Source: Erpobdella octoculata
Lineage: Eukaryota > Annelida > Clitellata > Hirudinida > Erpobdellidae
Direction: 5' to 3'
NCBI GenBank assembly: GCA_963978895.1
Contig: OZ022245.1
Coordinates: 7,089,042 to 7,153,041, forward strand
DNA: 64,000 nucleotides
Shown: piece after piece, positions 12,383-24,366 of the stretch
How positions within the stretch are numbered: the stretch's first letter is position 1
Layout of the letters: each line of letters opens with the position of its first letter
Program-made: the position numbers and the translations under genes
Notes under the pieces: model-generated
Seen by the model: the letters and a program-made list of their open reading frames with translations, nothing else
What the model was told of the DNA's origin: nothing
Databases searched by the model: none

Positions 12383-15229
12383 ACTATATATAAAGAATGA
12401 TATTGTTGGCTACATGTTTTTCGGCTGACTTGATTGTAGAGGTTGACTGAGAGTGTGGCATCTTGGTCTGATTTGAGCCATGTTGTTCGTGCAGGCGGGA
12501 CCAATGTTGCTCATGCAGCTGAACAACAAAGCAGAAAAAGAAGAGGAACAACATGAGATCAACTGATTTACATATATACATATTTAAATAAATAAATATA
12601 TATAAAGAAAAATCGGCACTTCCTAAAAAGACTATAAGCAGGGTAGTTAGTATATATCACACACTCATTGGCTTTTAAGTGAACCAATGATGACATGACG
12701 TTGATGTGTCACGTGATCAACTCACCTGTTGACATGCAGGTGAATGTTTCCAGCGATTATCGGATCTTCTACTTCCAGCCAAAGTTGACCTTCACCTAGG
12801 GATGACCTGGTACCGAGGTCGATGAAAAACAGATTCTGCGTGTCACCGCACCTCCTTATGCTGTCCAGCTGCGAGATGAAAATTATACTTAAAAGTTAAA
12901 CAAACAATATTTATTAATATAAAATCAAAGAAAATTTCCCCAACGTGGTACAACCACGGATGCACCCCAAGTAAAAAAAACAATCAGATGCAATTAATTA
13001 AATTAAACAATCAGCAATGGTAATCAAGATTTTAAACATTGCTTGATAGATGGCTTAAATATTACAGTTGATGGGAAATGAATTCCAATGGTGATGAGAA
13101 ATAAATTCCAATTCAGAGACAACAAACATACTTAAATTGAAAAGCACTCCAGGACAGATATATATATATATCTGGCCAGCACAAATGAATTCAACTCCTC
13201 ACATGTTAATTATATATAATAAAAAAATTTAAAACAAAACTAACAGAGAATTCAAACTGGTCGTTAGTGGCAGCCAATCCAATCAGAGAGATGCTGCTGG
13301 CTTTCAAACAGAAGTTGTACTTGCCCGGTTTGATCTTGCGACAGTTGCCACTACTCTTCTTTACGACCTTGACCTCCCACCTGTGTTCTGCGGGGGGGGG
13401 GGGGAGAAGATATTTAGTGAAGGCGATCAGTATATTGATCCTTTTGATCATCAATCGTGGTTGAACGTTGCCGTGTTGTTGGTTGGTGATGAGTGGGTGG
13501 CGTGGGTGGAGATGTGACATAAGCCAACCAGCAGTGAAGTGAAGCAGATGAAACAATAAAATAAAAAAAAACAAAATTCAGCTGACAGGTGGGTATGTAG
13601 GTGGGTTAGGTGGATTGTCGGGTGGGTAGGTGGTTGGGTAGGTGTTACACATGTGTTGAACGAAGAAAACAAACACTTGTCAAGTTATGAATATTTGTAC
13701 TATTTATGAATAGGCAGGTTGGATTGATGTACAGATGGAAGGAAAGATAGATGTAGGACAACATCCTCAACATTCGTGTATATGAATGTATGGAAAGATT
13801 AATAAAATATGTACGTGTGTGTGTCTGTCTGTATGTACGTACGTACGTACGTATGTATGTATGTATGTATGTATGTATGTATGTATGTATGTATGTATGT
13901 ACGGTATGTACGTACGTACGTGCGTCCGTCCGTACATAAAAGACGCTAGTGATAACGCGGTAAAGCGTTCGCCTGTCTACCTAAGGTCGGTGGTTCGAAT
14001 CTCACTGCACCGGCGTCACCAGCGTCCGTGAAAGCAGGCACCTTAAAACATCTCCATTTAGTTATTCTGGAGAGACAGTGGCGTGGTGTGCCTATGTATG
14101 TATGTAGTAGTATGTAGCTCACTTAAGCAAGGAGTTTCCTCGCATAGCTCAGAGGAGTGTCTTGCGGAGTAAACTAACTAGTAACTGTAACTACTCCTTT
14201 CACTAACCTTTAAAAAAATCTAACGTTATGTGTATGGGTATGTGTATGTGTATGTATATGTATATGTAGTTATGTAGGTACCAATGGAAGGCCTGATGTA
14301 TAAATGGATGAATTAAAGGATGGTTTTAATAATGGGCGTATGAAGAGATGAATAGAAGGATATATTCAAGAATGGATGGATGGATGGATGGATGGATGGA
14401 TGGATGGATGGATGGATGGATGGATGATAGGACAGAGAGATGTAAGAATGATAGGATGGATGTATTAAATGATATGGAAATAGGTGAATGAACGAACGAA
14501 CGAACGAACGAACGAACAACGAACGAATGAATGAATGGATGAATGGATAGGGTGAATGATAGGATGGATAGGGTGAATGATAGGATGGATGGATGGATGG
14601 ATTAAAAAAGAACATGAAAGTTATGAACATACTAAGTGTTAATTCCGACTAGAACACAAACTATTGTGATGTCTAACACAAACGTAACTCAATACGAAAA
14701 AGCATCAGTCAACAATAAACTTACAGCAGCAGCAACAACAATAAGGCAAACGAAGAAGGAAATGCAACAATAGAAAAAATACAAACAACAGTGTAGATAA
14801 AAATAAAAATAAACAAAATAAAACAAACAGACAGACCAGATCAGGCCTGGCAGGAAAGAAAATAACAATCGGTGATGACGTCATTGTGTTGTTTACTGAG
14901 AGGAGGAGAGTGAAAGTGATGTGGTAGTAATAAAAGAGGTCATTTTATATCAAAACAATAAAAGAGGTCATTTTATATTAAAATAATAAAAGAAGTCATT
15001 TTATATCAAAATAATTAATGAGGTCATTTAATATCAAAATAATAAAAGAGGTCATTTTATATCAAAATAATGAAAGAGGTCATTTTATATCAAAACAATA
15101 AAAGAGGTCATTTTATATTAATTATTTAATCTTGTCAGCTCTCTCTTTCTTCTGGGCATTCTTTTAACTCTCTGATCCACTAAGATGTTAAAACAAATAA
15201 AGACACAAAGACAGATACATTCATAGACA

Positions 15230-15264
<35 letters not shown>

Positions 15265-17613
15265 ATACAAAGAAACGCACGTCCAAAGAACGTTTTTAAG
15301 ACGCAAAACAAAGAAGCAATCAAATAGAGGGAAATTCCAAATAATAATAATAACAATAATAATAATAATAATAATAGCAATAACAAGAAGACGATTTTAT
15401 GACATCTAGTTTCATGCAGTTCAACTTCTTATCAACAACAACAGGACAACACAGACTACAACAACTTAATAACATTTCTACTCATTTCACCACAACTATC
15501 ATCAATACCGCCCGTGCTGCCATTACTGTAACACACACACAAACAAACCACTGCTACAAGTGTTGTTACTATCAAAAGATTATCTATTATTATTTATTGC
15601 AAAATCACCTGAGCAAGTTGTTCGATATTATTATTATTATTATAACGAAAAAAGAAGTTGATGACACTGTGCGTGTGATGTGTGTGTGCGTGTGATGTGT
15701 GTGTGTGTGTGCGTGTGTAATGTGTGAGCGTGTGTCAAAGCCGTTTTAACCTGCCGAACCAGAACCAGGCAACGACGATGACCTGAGACAATTGCAGGGA
15801 GTCCTTCTGGGAGCAATAGAGACCTTTTTGTTAAAATGTTTCTAGGAGTCACCTGCGTTAATTCGTCCTAGAAATCCTTGTCACCCTGTTTACGTGTGTA
15901 TGTGTGTGTGTGTGCGTGTCAATGAGAGTGTTAAAAAAAGAAGAGCGATGGCAAAGATGATGGTAGGTTAGGTACGTAGGTGGGCAAATTATTGTACACA
16001 AGCAAGTGCGTATCATTCATTCGTTTGGTGCGCCAAGTTATTTAATAATACAAAGTTTCAAAAAAAATTCCAAAGGTTGAAATAACAAATTCATTAATTT
16101 TTCAGTTCTGAGAGCGAACCTAATGAGAGCTTATATGCTGCTATGAAGTATGAACTAGAATGTATTAATTGAACTGTTTCATAATTTCATATAATAACAA
16201 GTTGCAAGTTCCTAATTATCTTATTTATACTTGATAAATAAATAAAAATCATGAACTTGCCTTAATTGTAAAGCATGAGTGAAACATAAGTCCACTGGTA
16301 ATTCACATGCACACATTCTCACACATACACATGCACATATATATGATCACTCACAAGCACACACACATAATGATGCACACCTGCATACACACACACACAC
16401 ACAAATCAAACTGCTACTACACCTTTATTAAAGACAGAAAGCATTAATACCAATTACTAATTACAATTAACAACTACAAGTTACATTGATAAATAAATAA
16501 ATAAATAAATAAACACCTATATAGAACATTTTGCTCACCAAAGTCAGATTCGGTGAGAGTCTTGTCTTCGCTTTTCTTTTTAAGTTCTAGCAGTAACGAC
16601 AACCAATCGTTTCTCTCGACCTCGCTTTGACACCCGAGTTTGAAAACGTCCTTCTTCGTGTACAAACATATCAAGTTCTTCAGAGCCGCAGCACCGACCG
16701 AAGGACCGATCCCGACGACCTTCGCGGCCTTGCCGTTGTCTGCCGTCCCGTCCGTTATGTCGAGGCAATCCTTGAGGAGCACGACCCTTCGGGGCTTGTT
16801 CGGGGACGACCGGAATTTCTTCTCGTCCTGGAAGTACTCGAGACGGGCAGGATTCTTCTTGCTCACTTCGTCTCTCAGTACGAAATACTTCTGCTTCTTT
16901 GTCTGGGGGTGAATAAATTTCACTGTAATTATCTGTTTCAGGTGCTTTGCTGTGAAATAAAATAGCTCACATTTTTTAGGCCATTTCATATGTATTATAT
17001 GTGTAAAATGGTCTACATGGATTAATGAAATTTGGCATGCAAGTAGTCCATATAGAGGAAAACAAGATAAGGGTTAAAATTTATTTTTCATTTTATTTAA
17101 ATTTTATGGTAAAAAAAAATTTAATTTTAATAATTAAATAGAATGCATGGTCAAGAGGAGCGAGCACATGTTTCAAATTTCAGCTGGATTCGGTGACGGG
17201 AAGTTTATTAATTTTCACTTTTAAGGTTTGCAAACATTCAAGCAAACAAGACCGGCCAAGTAAAGTTAATATGAATGATTTAAAACTATTTCTTTGTAAT
17301 AATGTATTACGGTGTTTACAATCTGATTGGTTCCTATCAACAATTTTAAACAGATAGAACAATTCTTGGAAAGGCTCAAATTCACCGGGAACTTCAAAAA
17401 TGTACCAAACTACAAATTGAACCTTTTTTTTAAATATTTTCAAGTTAAAAGATCGAAAGCCCAAACAACAACAACAAAAGTCCAAAGTCATTGATTAAAA
17501 TGGTGTGTGTGTGTATGTGTGTGTGTATGTATGTATGTGTGTGTGTATGTATGTATGTATGTATGTATGTATGTATGTATGTATGTATGTATGTATGTAT
17601 GTATGTATGTATG

Positions 17614-17691
<78 letters not shown>

Positions 17692-17915
17692 TCATTAACC
17701 ACAATGATAGAAGAATAATTATCTATTCATTAAAAAATTACATAATTTGTAAGTACTTAAGTACGCTCTTATTTTAATTACTTCTTCCGCATTAAAATTA
17801 TCCCCAATAAAGCATTGAAAAGTCACGTGAAATAATAAAAATTCGGCCCAACCTTGAGTTTAACAAGCCAGCCCTCCTTTTTGACGTCATCTGCCGGTTT
17901 GTTTGAGGTAGACAT
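6703..17915 (-). CDS. IRS: Insulin receptor substrate (IRS): PH, PTB and six YxxM motifs
   Basis: Docking protein of insulin/IGF receptors. Minus-strand exons in coding order: 17853-17915 (ATG at 17913-17915), 16539-16902, 13245-13387, 12726-12868, 11885-11923, 11146-11189, 11013-11054, 10208-10321, 9130-9387, 7711-7880 and 6703-7497. All use GT-AG, phases agree, and they sum to 724 codons plus TAG. The N-terminal [17 protein letters not shown] junction aligns without gaps to the vertebrate IRS PH start, which fixes the first intron. PH spans about residues 12-136. An IRS-type PTB spans about 143-240, with the [17 protein letters not shown] and QLWLEVED motifs. The tail carries PI3K-SH2 docking sites YMCM 275, YLWM 543, YLDM 577, YVDM 596, YLEM 647 and YMPM 708, plus RTAS and RTSS basophilic sites. 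It is shorter than vertebrate IRS1 (about 1,240 aa). The 39-nt fifth exon is the least certain; without it the frame still holds (711 aa). Confidence 0.95.
8757..8937. repeat. Degenerate tandem repeat of about 55 bp
   Basis: Three or more copies of a unit containing GGATACTCTAA and TACTCTATATTCGATA lie in the IRS intron between exons 9 and 10. Confidence 0.6.
9479..9924. mobile_element. Old hAT-type MITE in an IRS intron
   Basis: The left end CAGGAGCATAGCAAAGG and the reverse complement of the right end, CAGTGGTGTAGCGAGGG, are related imperfect inverted repeats. They are flanked by 8-bp near-direct repeats gtctggga and gtctacga (6/8), the target-site length of hAT elements. The 446-bp interior is non-coding and contains GC-rich ends with a G10 run. 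It resembles the cleaner copy at 20293-20612. Confidence 0.6.
10178..10208 (-). promoter_or_regulatory. Duplicated 5' splice site of IRS exon 8
   Basis: A 30-bp tandem duplication repeats the exon end and donor, so CCTC|GTATGT occurs twice. One copy has its exon boundary at 10208, the other at 10178. Using the second donor would add 30 nt. These translate in frame with no stop and insert ten residues into the Ser-rich linker between PTB and tail. Which donor is used cannot be told from sequence alone. Confidence 0.6.
10594..10945. repeat. Degenerate 19-bp minisatellite in an IRS intron
   Basis: The unit, roughly TCTAGAGAGGAACATCTAT, is repeated with many substitutions between IRS exons 7 and 8. 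Confidence 0.75.
11520..11850. repeat. TTAATATTAATTA-rich tandem repeat in an IRS intron
   Basis: Diverged copies of GTTATTAATATTAATT occur, including an exact longer duplication containing ATTATTCAGTTATTAAAGCC. It lies between IRS exons 5 and 6. Confidence 0.7.
12304..12384. repeat. CAT trinucleotide microsatellite
   Basis: Mostly pure CAT/ATC repeats within an IRS intron. The poly-His and poly-Asp frames across it are artefacts of the repeat. Confidence 0.9.
13838..13905. repeat. GTAC/GTAT tetranucleotide microsatellite
   Basis: An array of GTAC then GTAT units lies next to a tRNA-like SINE in IRS intron 2. Confidence 0.9.
13940..14215 (+). mobile_element. tRNA-derived SINE-like element
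   Basis: The head has a pol III B-box-like GGTTCGAATCTC near 13990-14002. An A-box-like segment lies about 40 bp upstream (GTGATAACGCGGTAAAGCG). This is followed by a roughly 200-bp non-tRNA body. No cloverleaf with a paired acceptor stem is evident, so a SINE or tRNA pseudogene is more likely than a working tRNA. It sits inside IRS intron 2. Confidence 0.5.
14368..14600. repeat. GGAT and GAAC tetranucleotide arrays
   Basis: A GGAT array (about 14368-14425) is followed by a GAAC array (about 14487-14515) and more GGAT/GAAT units. Long reading frames here only translate the repeat. Confidence 0.9.
14929..15124. repeat. 28-bp minisatellite, seven copies
   Basis: Seven copies of a unit beginning AATAAAAGAGGTCATTTTA lie head to tail with a few substitutions in IRS intron 2. 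Confidence 0.9.
15222..15262. repeat. CA dinucleotide microsatellite
   Basis: Near-pure (CA)n. A GT-rich tract of similar type lies at about 15668-15735. Confidence 0.9.
17503..17688. repeat. Compound GTAT then AT microsatellite in IRS intron 1
   Basis: GTGT/GTAT units run to about 17615, then pure (AT)n to about 17688. Many spurious frames on both strands translate this array. Confidence 0.95.
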
Positions 17916-20292
17916 TGTTGCCAATGGTAACGATGATGATGACGGTAGTATTCGTAATAAGTTTCTCCAAAAGATTAATAAAAATATTTCTAAGCTACGC
18001 TTTGTCTCGCACCTGTCTCGATTCAAGGATAACTGAAGCAACATAAAACTTCAAAACGGACGGCACTAACTAACACGATTAATCAGTTTCCATATAATAA
18101 TATAATAGCATCAGCTGAAGCTCTTTCTTTTCCTCGCCGACACGCAAGTCGATGTAAAAGATAAACTCTGTTGGCAAGTAATTCTTCTAATCATCAGTCA
18201 GTAGTACCACACGCGCGAGTGCAGACATTCTCTCTCTCGACAACAAATTCAACACACGTATGGTCAGCAGCTCCTCCACGCGCAGCAGACTACATACACT
18301 ACTACGACGTACATAATATATTTAACGTCTCTTTATCAGAATGTGTAAGCAACTGAAAAGTACAGGACAACATACACCTTTTCAAATTAAACGCTACTAG
18401 CCCTCCAATCAGTCTAATCAACTCTAATAATCTAACCAATCAAAGCTATTTTGAATGAATGTCTAATCTTTTTACGTTACAAGAAATCTACTTCTAGGTA
18501 ACATAAACTAAAGAAAGAACGTCAGCTCCAACCAAATAAATTATTAACTAAATTAATTCACAGCTAACCCAGCAGATCATCTACGTATTTGTTTTGAGGT
18601 CCACTTTCAGCAGAAATCCCTTATGACTACCCGTAAGAAAACTGCAGATTTCATTCCATGAAGACTCTAAAATACCCTTTGGATTTTAAGCAATGTTCCA
18701 CTCTTTTGACGGCGATGATAAACTAATGCTTCCTGAACATAATTTTAAAAAAGATCGGGTCCAGTGTAACTGTAGTCGCATTCAGACTGTGAAGTACAAC
18801 TTACTACGTATATGACTTCTCATGATTACAACACGCTTGGAGTGAGTTATACATCTATACGGAAAATACATATGTTCACATATACAAATATATGTGGATG
18901 TAAATACACGCGCGAGAGCATGTCTATATGTCGGTCATATAAAATATAACCGTCTGGCCCTTTGTACGAGAGATGCTGGTAAACAACTTCTGCGCATGCT
19001 CGTGTTAATTATTCATCGCGCTGTGTTCGAAAACAAATCGTGTTTTGGCTTTTGTTTTTGTCGCAATCTACTTTTTTTTTAATTTAAATAAAGAAATACT
19101 AATACAATTGCAATTAACTAATTTTAGTAACGCAAATTATTAAAAACAAAATTTTTTGTAGAACTGAAAGGAAAAAAACAAGCGCGTGGAGCTATAAATA
19201 GACTCCTTGTTTACCAGCCAAAGTTAATGCGGTGATGAGTGTAAGGGACATTTACTTTTGAAATAACTGTAATCATGATGAAAAAAATTATTTAAACAAT
19301 GCAATATCTGTTTTTACTAGGAATAACGAGCTACGCGTGTTTTTCTCTACTTTGGGTCGACGGGTCAAGGTAGGTCGTCGTGACCTGATTAGTATTCGTT
19401 GCCAGACTTAAATAAGAAGGCGGGACTACTGTCTGCAAACGGTGGTGTGAGAACGCTGCTCGAATGTCAGACAAAGCAAACAAAATACAAACTAACAAAA
19501 AACAACCCGCGCTGAATTCTATCCGGAAGTTCGGGGTATTTTGAATGTTTCGTTTTCCTTTCATAACAACAAAATTGTTTCGATTAGTTTATTCACCATT
19601 AGGTTCCAATGTTTTTTCCTAAATCATGGCCTGAAGTAAACATCTCCGACTCAAGGGCGTGCCCATGCCATATGTATATAATAATAATAATGTATATTGC
19701 CCATACCCTGTTTGCACAACCGATTTAAATTTCTCTTTCTATTAGCCCTTTTAGCGGCCAGTTATATAGTTACTATATAAGACTATATTTTCAGTAGAAA
19801 ATGAAAGCGTTCTATATTTTTTTTACAAACAGTTCAACAATAAAGAAACAATGTGATCACACTAGATCAAATAACGCGCACTGTCATAACAGGTGATGCA
19901 TCGTGGTGCGGAGAAAATCTTTATAGCAGAGACAAAAGGAGCTGTCTCGTTGTTGGTGAATAATTATATCAAGTCCTGTAGATGTAGATGTGAAAGCACT
20001 CTGAATGTCATCGAACGAATAAGCGCGTAAACAAAAACAAGGAGGCTTCGTAGTTCGCAGAATGACGCAACATCGCGTTCCGGAAATCAGCCCACGTGCA
20101 GAATCATAACGTTTTCCCGCGTCGTTGAAACATAATAGAAGATGAAGTTTAGATTGGAACGGTCAAGTCAATCGGACACGACTCACCAGATTTCCAGATT
20201 GAAAACTAGTTTAGGTTGACCCTCCTAAGCCTTTCTAGTTTCTGTGTGCGATATACGCTGCTTAATATAAGTATATTTAATATGCTAGTTAG

Positions 20293-20612
20293 CAGAGGCG
20301 TAGTGGGGGACAGGGGAGACAGTTGTCCCTGGGGGCTGGGGGCGCATTTTCAGTGAGCAAAAGTTTTTTAATTAGTATTTTGCTGTACCTAGCAATTTCT
20401 ATGAGCCCAACTACCCCCACCCCCCGGTCATCAGGTTTTTTAGTTTTTAGGAGGAAAAATAAAAAAAAGTTTCGCGAAAAATTTGTGAAAAGCGGCTTCG
20501 AATACCCCCGGTCATCATGTTTTTTTGGGAGAAAAAAAACAAAAAAGGTTATGTAGAGGGCGCAGATTTTGTGTTTTGTTCCTGGGCGCAGAAGACCCTA
20601 GCTACGCCTCTG
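20293..20612. mobile_element. hAT-type MITE with perfect TIRs and 8-bp target duplication
   Basis: The termini CAGAGGCGTAG (20293-20303) and CTACGCCTCTG (20602-20612) are exact inverted repeats. They are flanked by the identical 8-bp direct repeat CTAGTTAG (20285-20292 and 20613-20620). The 8-bp duplication and CAG..CTG ends are the hAT signature. The 320-bp interior has no transposase, so this is a non-autonomous copy; intact ends imply fairly recent insertion. Confidence 0.92.
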
Positions 20613-20737
20613 CTAGTTAGTTCAAGAGTATGGCTATTTCGCGTCAGATGCGTCGTACAATGGGAGACCACGACAACCCTGACAGCCTCCAGATTTGCAA
20701 ATCAGGCTTTTACACTTCTAATATCCTTCATGGCCGT

Positions 20738-20802
20738 CAGGGGCGTAGTGAAGATTTTTGGCGCCCGGAGGCAAGATTTAAAAATGAATACTTAATTTTT
20801 AT
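20738..20802. mobile_element. Truncated hAT-type end, related to the copy at 20293
   Basis: It starts CAGGGGCGTAGTGAAG and continues with a GGCGCCCGG segment shared with the MITE at 9479-9924. No matching right end was found, and it is directly followed by another element. Confidence 0.5.
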
Positions 20803-21468
20803 CAGGGGCGGATAGGGGGTCCGGACCCCTCTTTCGTTTACAACAAAAAAATTATTTAGCACTTCACAAACAGGCATTCACCTCTACATGATCCAAAAGC
20901 CTAGGCGTAGCGATTTGCTTAGGGTACAGAGTAACAGTTGTCATAACATCCGTTTATCATGTATTTTTTGTCTGTTTTATCTGTCTATATTGATTTGAAA
21001 TTTGAAATCATCCCACTTGAAATAAATTTAGGTCTCAGACAAAGTTATGCTGTTTTACTTGTTTATTACACTTTTATTTAAATTGCACAGAATGAATAAA
21101 TACAGATCTTACGTTTACTGATACTTTGCTGTCAAATTTGATGGATTATTTAGTAGTATTAAATTAGATAAAACTGTGTTTGTAAATATGTATCTGCTGT
21201 AGTTTGTGGGTTTACATATATACGTTTTTTGCAGTGGATCTGATCATGCTTTTATGATGTTACACCATGCGTTGTACAAAAAACTTCACTCCAAAGAAGG
21301 TCAATAAACTCAAACATCCATATTATTGTGCTAAAAACTGTTATAGAAATTCAGCTTTTGAATGACTTAATATTGTGCAAACTTTAATTTCAAAACCTAT
21401 AAATCCGAAACAATAATGAAAAATATTTTCCTATCCACCCCATTTTGTTAATTTTGTATCCGACCCTG
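20803..21468. mobile_element. Second hAT-like MITE family
   Basis: The ends CAGGGGCGGATA and TATCCGACCCTG are inverted repeats with one mismatch. Both flanks carry TTTTTAT (7 bp matching). The 666-bp interior is AT-rich and non-coding. Confidence 0.65.
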
Positions 21469-22596
21469 TTTTTATTAAGTTCAAGTGCACGTACTAAAAT
21501 TTGTCCTTATCAACAACATTTTCTGAGATTTGTTGTCCTCGCGACTTCGGTTTGAACTCGAGTGAACTTTTGGTCATGAGTTCACTGGTCTTGATAATGA
21601 GTCTGCATTTCCATGCTTTACTTGTATGCAGGTTTTGTAGGCGAGAGTTCTGGAGGTGTCAAACATTTAGGTTTTTACACCCTAAGTGGTCACGTGGCAG
21701 CAAGCCGCTTTTGTGCATTCCAGTGGCTTCTATTCCCCCCCAAGCAGCCGGGCTCAATTTCCTCCCACAAAGCCGACCTTTCTTCACCTCCGATAAACGC
21801 CAAGCTAAACTCCGATAAACTGAAGATTTAAACAATTAGTTTTTTATTTTTCTAACAAGCAAGGATACAAATATGAGAAAGGTATGTATTGAATTTGTTC
21901 CATGCTCTTTTTAACAAGATCCTCAATTTTCTTTTTTTTTAGTATTTTATCTTTATCTAACATGTAGTTTACAGATAAGTTGATCTTCTTTATAATTGAT
22001 GTTTTATTTTACATTTTTCTGTAGAAGAATGTATAGCATATATAACGTTTAACGTTAATATTTAATCTAACTTCAGTATGAAAATATAAAATAGATTGAT
22101 TCATAAATCATTTTTTACGATAGGTTAATAACACGCAGGTTTGTTCAAATTTAGATAGTTATGTTACACTTCTTGCTGGCATATCAATTAAGGGCACAGG
22201 GAAGCCATTGTAACTATGATGTTGATATGGGCTTATGCTCACTTAGCAGTGGGTCCTCTGATTTTGAAGTGGGTTCCGTTTAATTTTTACCTTAATGCCC
22301 TAGGGACATCATTTTGGAAACGAAATGAGTGGAGCAATAAAAAAATTCATAATTGCTAAAAAGCCATAATTGTTTCTGCTAAACTTTTATAAATTTATTA
22401 AAGTTATAAAAAATAGAAAAATGTTGCTAAGTCTTCTAAAAGCTTCTGGTAAAGTATCCTACGACTATCCTCCCCGTCATCAACTATTTTAAGAAGAACA
22501 AAATAAATTCTTCGGAAAATGTTTTTAGAAAAATACACTACAACTATTTGTAAGATAAAATTTTGGAACGTGGGGCTTTGAACATCTTGCCCCGAG

Positions 22597-22790
22597 GTTT
22601 TTTCCTACTCTGGTCCCTTTCTCTGGAACTCTCTTCTTACTTCTCTTACTAAATCTACTTCTCTCACAGTTTTCCGTCGGGGACTTAAAACTTATTTATT
22701 TAATTAGTTCGTGTCAGAGCGCTATTGAACGATAGTAAATAGCGCTATACAAATTCAACCGATTGATATATTGATTGAATGTTTTGTTGA
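22597..22790 (+). mobile_element. LINE (CR1/L2 type) 3' end
   Basis: The + strand encodes the C-terminal tail of a non-LTR reverse transcriptase: FLWNSLLTSLTKSTS, then TVFRRGLKTYLFN and a stop at 22705-22707. The WNSL..FRR.LKTYLF pattern is typical of this protein end. A short 3' UTR with GCGCTATACAAATTC and a TTGA-type terminal repeat follows, as in L2-like elements. This is a 5'-truncated copy. Confidence 0.75.
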
Positions 22791-23544
22791 AATTAAGTCT
22801 TTGACTCCTTGGTTTCTTTAGTGTGGGGACGTCATTTTAGCAAAACATTGGGTGGAGGAAACAACTTGTTATCAGAGCCCATCGCACCTTTACAAAAACC
22901 AAAAAAATTCGAAACCCTCTTTTCATAATAACCAGCTTACATCTTTGGAGGGCCCACTCACTCAACCATCACAGGTGGCCCACTTCACCGTCATTGGGGA
23001 CCTTTCTATCTATAAAACGACCCGCTCAAACCTCTAAAGCTTCAACTTTACACCTCTACAGGCATTTTTAGAGGTCCAAAACTACGCCAGGGGACCCACT
23101 CAAAAGTCAGGAGAGCAATGTCCCCTTTCTGTTCCCCCAATTGACGTCACTGCTTCAGCGGTGTTGTAAAAGTAACAAATCTGCTAATTCTTTTGTCCAC
23201 TTGAATCTTTCCCAGCTAGTATTTTTTTCTTGGTGACAAGAACCTAAAATTGTTCAGTAACTTAAAAACTTGACCTGATAGGTCAAAATGAAGGTTATAA
23301 TTGGATTCAGGAGACCGATTTCTATTTGGAATGACGTTTATTTCCCTAGACGCCATAACCCTTGTTGACCAGTATTTTTAGTTGTTGGAAAGAAAAACGA
23401 TATTCTTCATTTTAGACTTCTTGCATTATTTTTTTCGATTTTTGTTTGAATAAATTAATTTGAAAATAAAAAAAATTTGCTATTTATTCCACCTTTTTTG
23501 GCATAAAAGAGAAAACTAGACAAAAAACCCTGGATAAATGTCTG

Positions 23545-23875
23545 TCTGTTTGTTTGTTCTTTATGCATTGCTACACTATTCATCCGATCGTAATGAAATT
23601 TTCACACAACCTTGAAAGTCAATAGAGGAAGGTTTCTATGAAAAAAAAATTGAGATCGGTCACAAATTGAGCGGGAGAGAGAGCGGGAACTGGAGAATGA
23701 GCGGGAACGGAAAAACGACCGGGAACGGAAGAGCGAGCAGGAAAGAAAGCGGGAGAGCAAGAAAGAGCAGAAGAGCTAGCGAGAAAGCGACCGGGAACGA
23801 GAAAGCGACCGGGAGCGGGAGAACAAGCGGGGAAGGAAACAGGAGCGAGGGAAAAACCTCTATTAAGCTATAAAT
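23545..23875 (+). repeat. Dispersed repeat with GCGGGA-rich minisatellite, copy 1
   Basis: A leader containing CTTTATGCATTGCTACAC and AATGAAATTTTCACACAA is followed by a purine-rich array of AGCGGGAACGGGAAA-type units. The same leader and array recur at 44241-44526. The array alone recurs inverted at 39763-39880. The reading frame across it (23667-23873) is Ser/Gly/Arg/Lys-rich and has no domain. Confidence 0.7.
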
Positions 23876-24366
23876 GGTGGTAAAATTTTGTTCTCCCCTA
23901 GAAAATGCTGAATGAACGTCCCTGCAAGCTAGTTGTGCGACAATTCACTGCCTGTTATTTAACAACATTTTGTTACTGAAAGCTTTATCAAACACATTTT
24001 ACTACAAAAGAATGCATACTATTCCAAAAGAGCTGAATTTTTTTCTTGGAAAAGAAGATACGGTCAGTGGGCGATTCTAGACCAGTTGCTCCCATGAGCT
24101 CTTAGCTCTATTCCTTATAATTTTAACAAGTTAGCAATTAATTATTAGTTTTTCTAATACCTGTCTAATAATTTAATTTTGATTTGTGAAGAAAAACTCA
24201 TGACTCATATTATATCAGTTATATCAATATTGAGTGCACAATCTTTGTATTACAAGATACAAATATTAAACGTTTTATAAGAGCAGTTCAACATCTATCA
24301 CATCACTACTTCCGTTGAATTGTTTGATTGAATCAAGAGAATAGCCTCGACTCGACGTTGTGACAA

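Larger units (their letters stand above)
18045..24366. other. IRS upstream region and spacer, transposon-rich, no gene seen
   Basis: It begins with the IRS 5' flank. No coding exon with a recognised domain was found. Contents: hAT-type MITEs at 20293-20612 and 20803-21468, a truncated hAT-like end from 20738, a LINE 3' end at 22597-22790, and a GCGGGA-rich repeat at 23545-23875. Confidence 0.5.

Noticed and set aside
12384..12581. Possible IRS exon reading [16 protein letters not shown]
   Set aside because: It has an acceptor-like CAG but no good donor in phase. The motif is a short tandem duplication, and the PTB exon joins well to 11885-11923 or 11146-11189 without it.
13786..14031. ORF with Met-Tyr-Val-Cys repeats
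   Set aside because: Translation of a GTAT/GTAC microsatellite running into a SINE.
13940..14040. Functional tRNA gene
   Set aside because: The B box is good, but no paired acceptor stem or proper anticodon arm could be built, so it was called SINE-like.
23667..23873. Ser/Gly/Arg-rich 68-residue protein
   Set aside because: The frame lies wholly within a GCGGGA minisatellite that recurs elsewhere without an open frame being kept.
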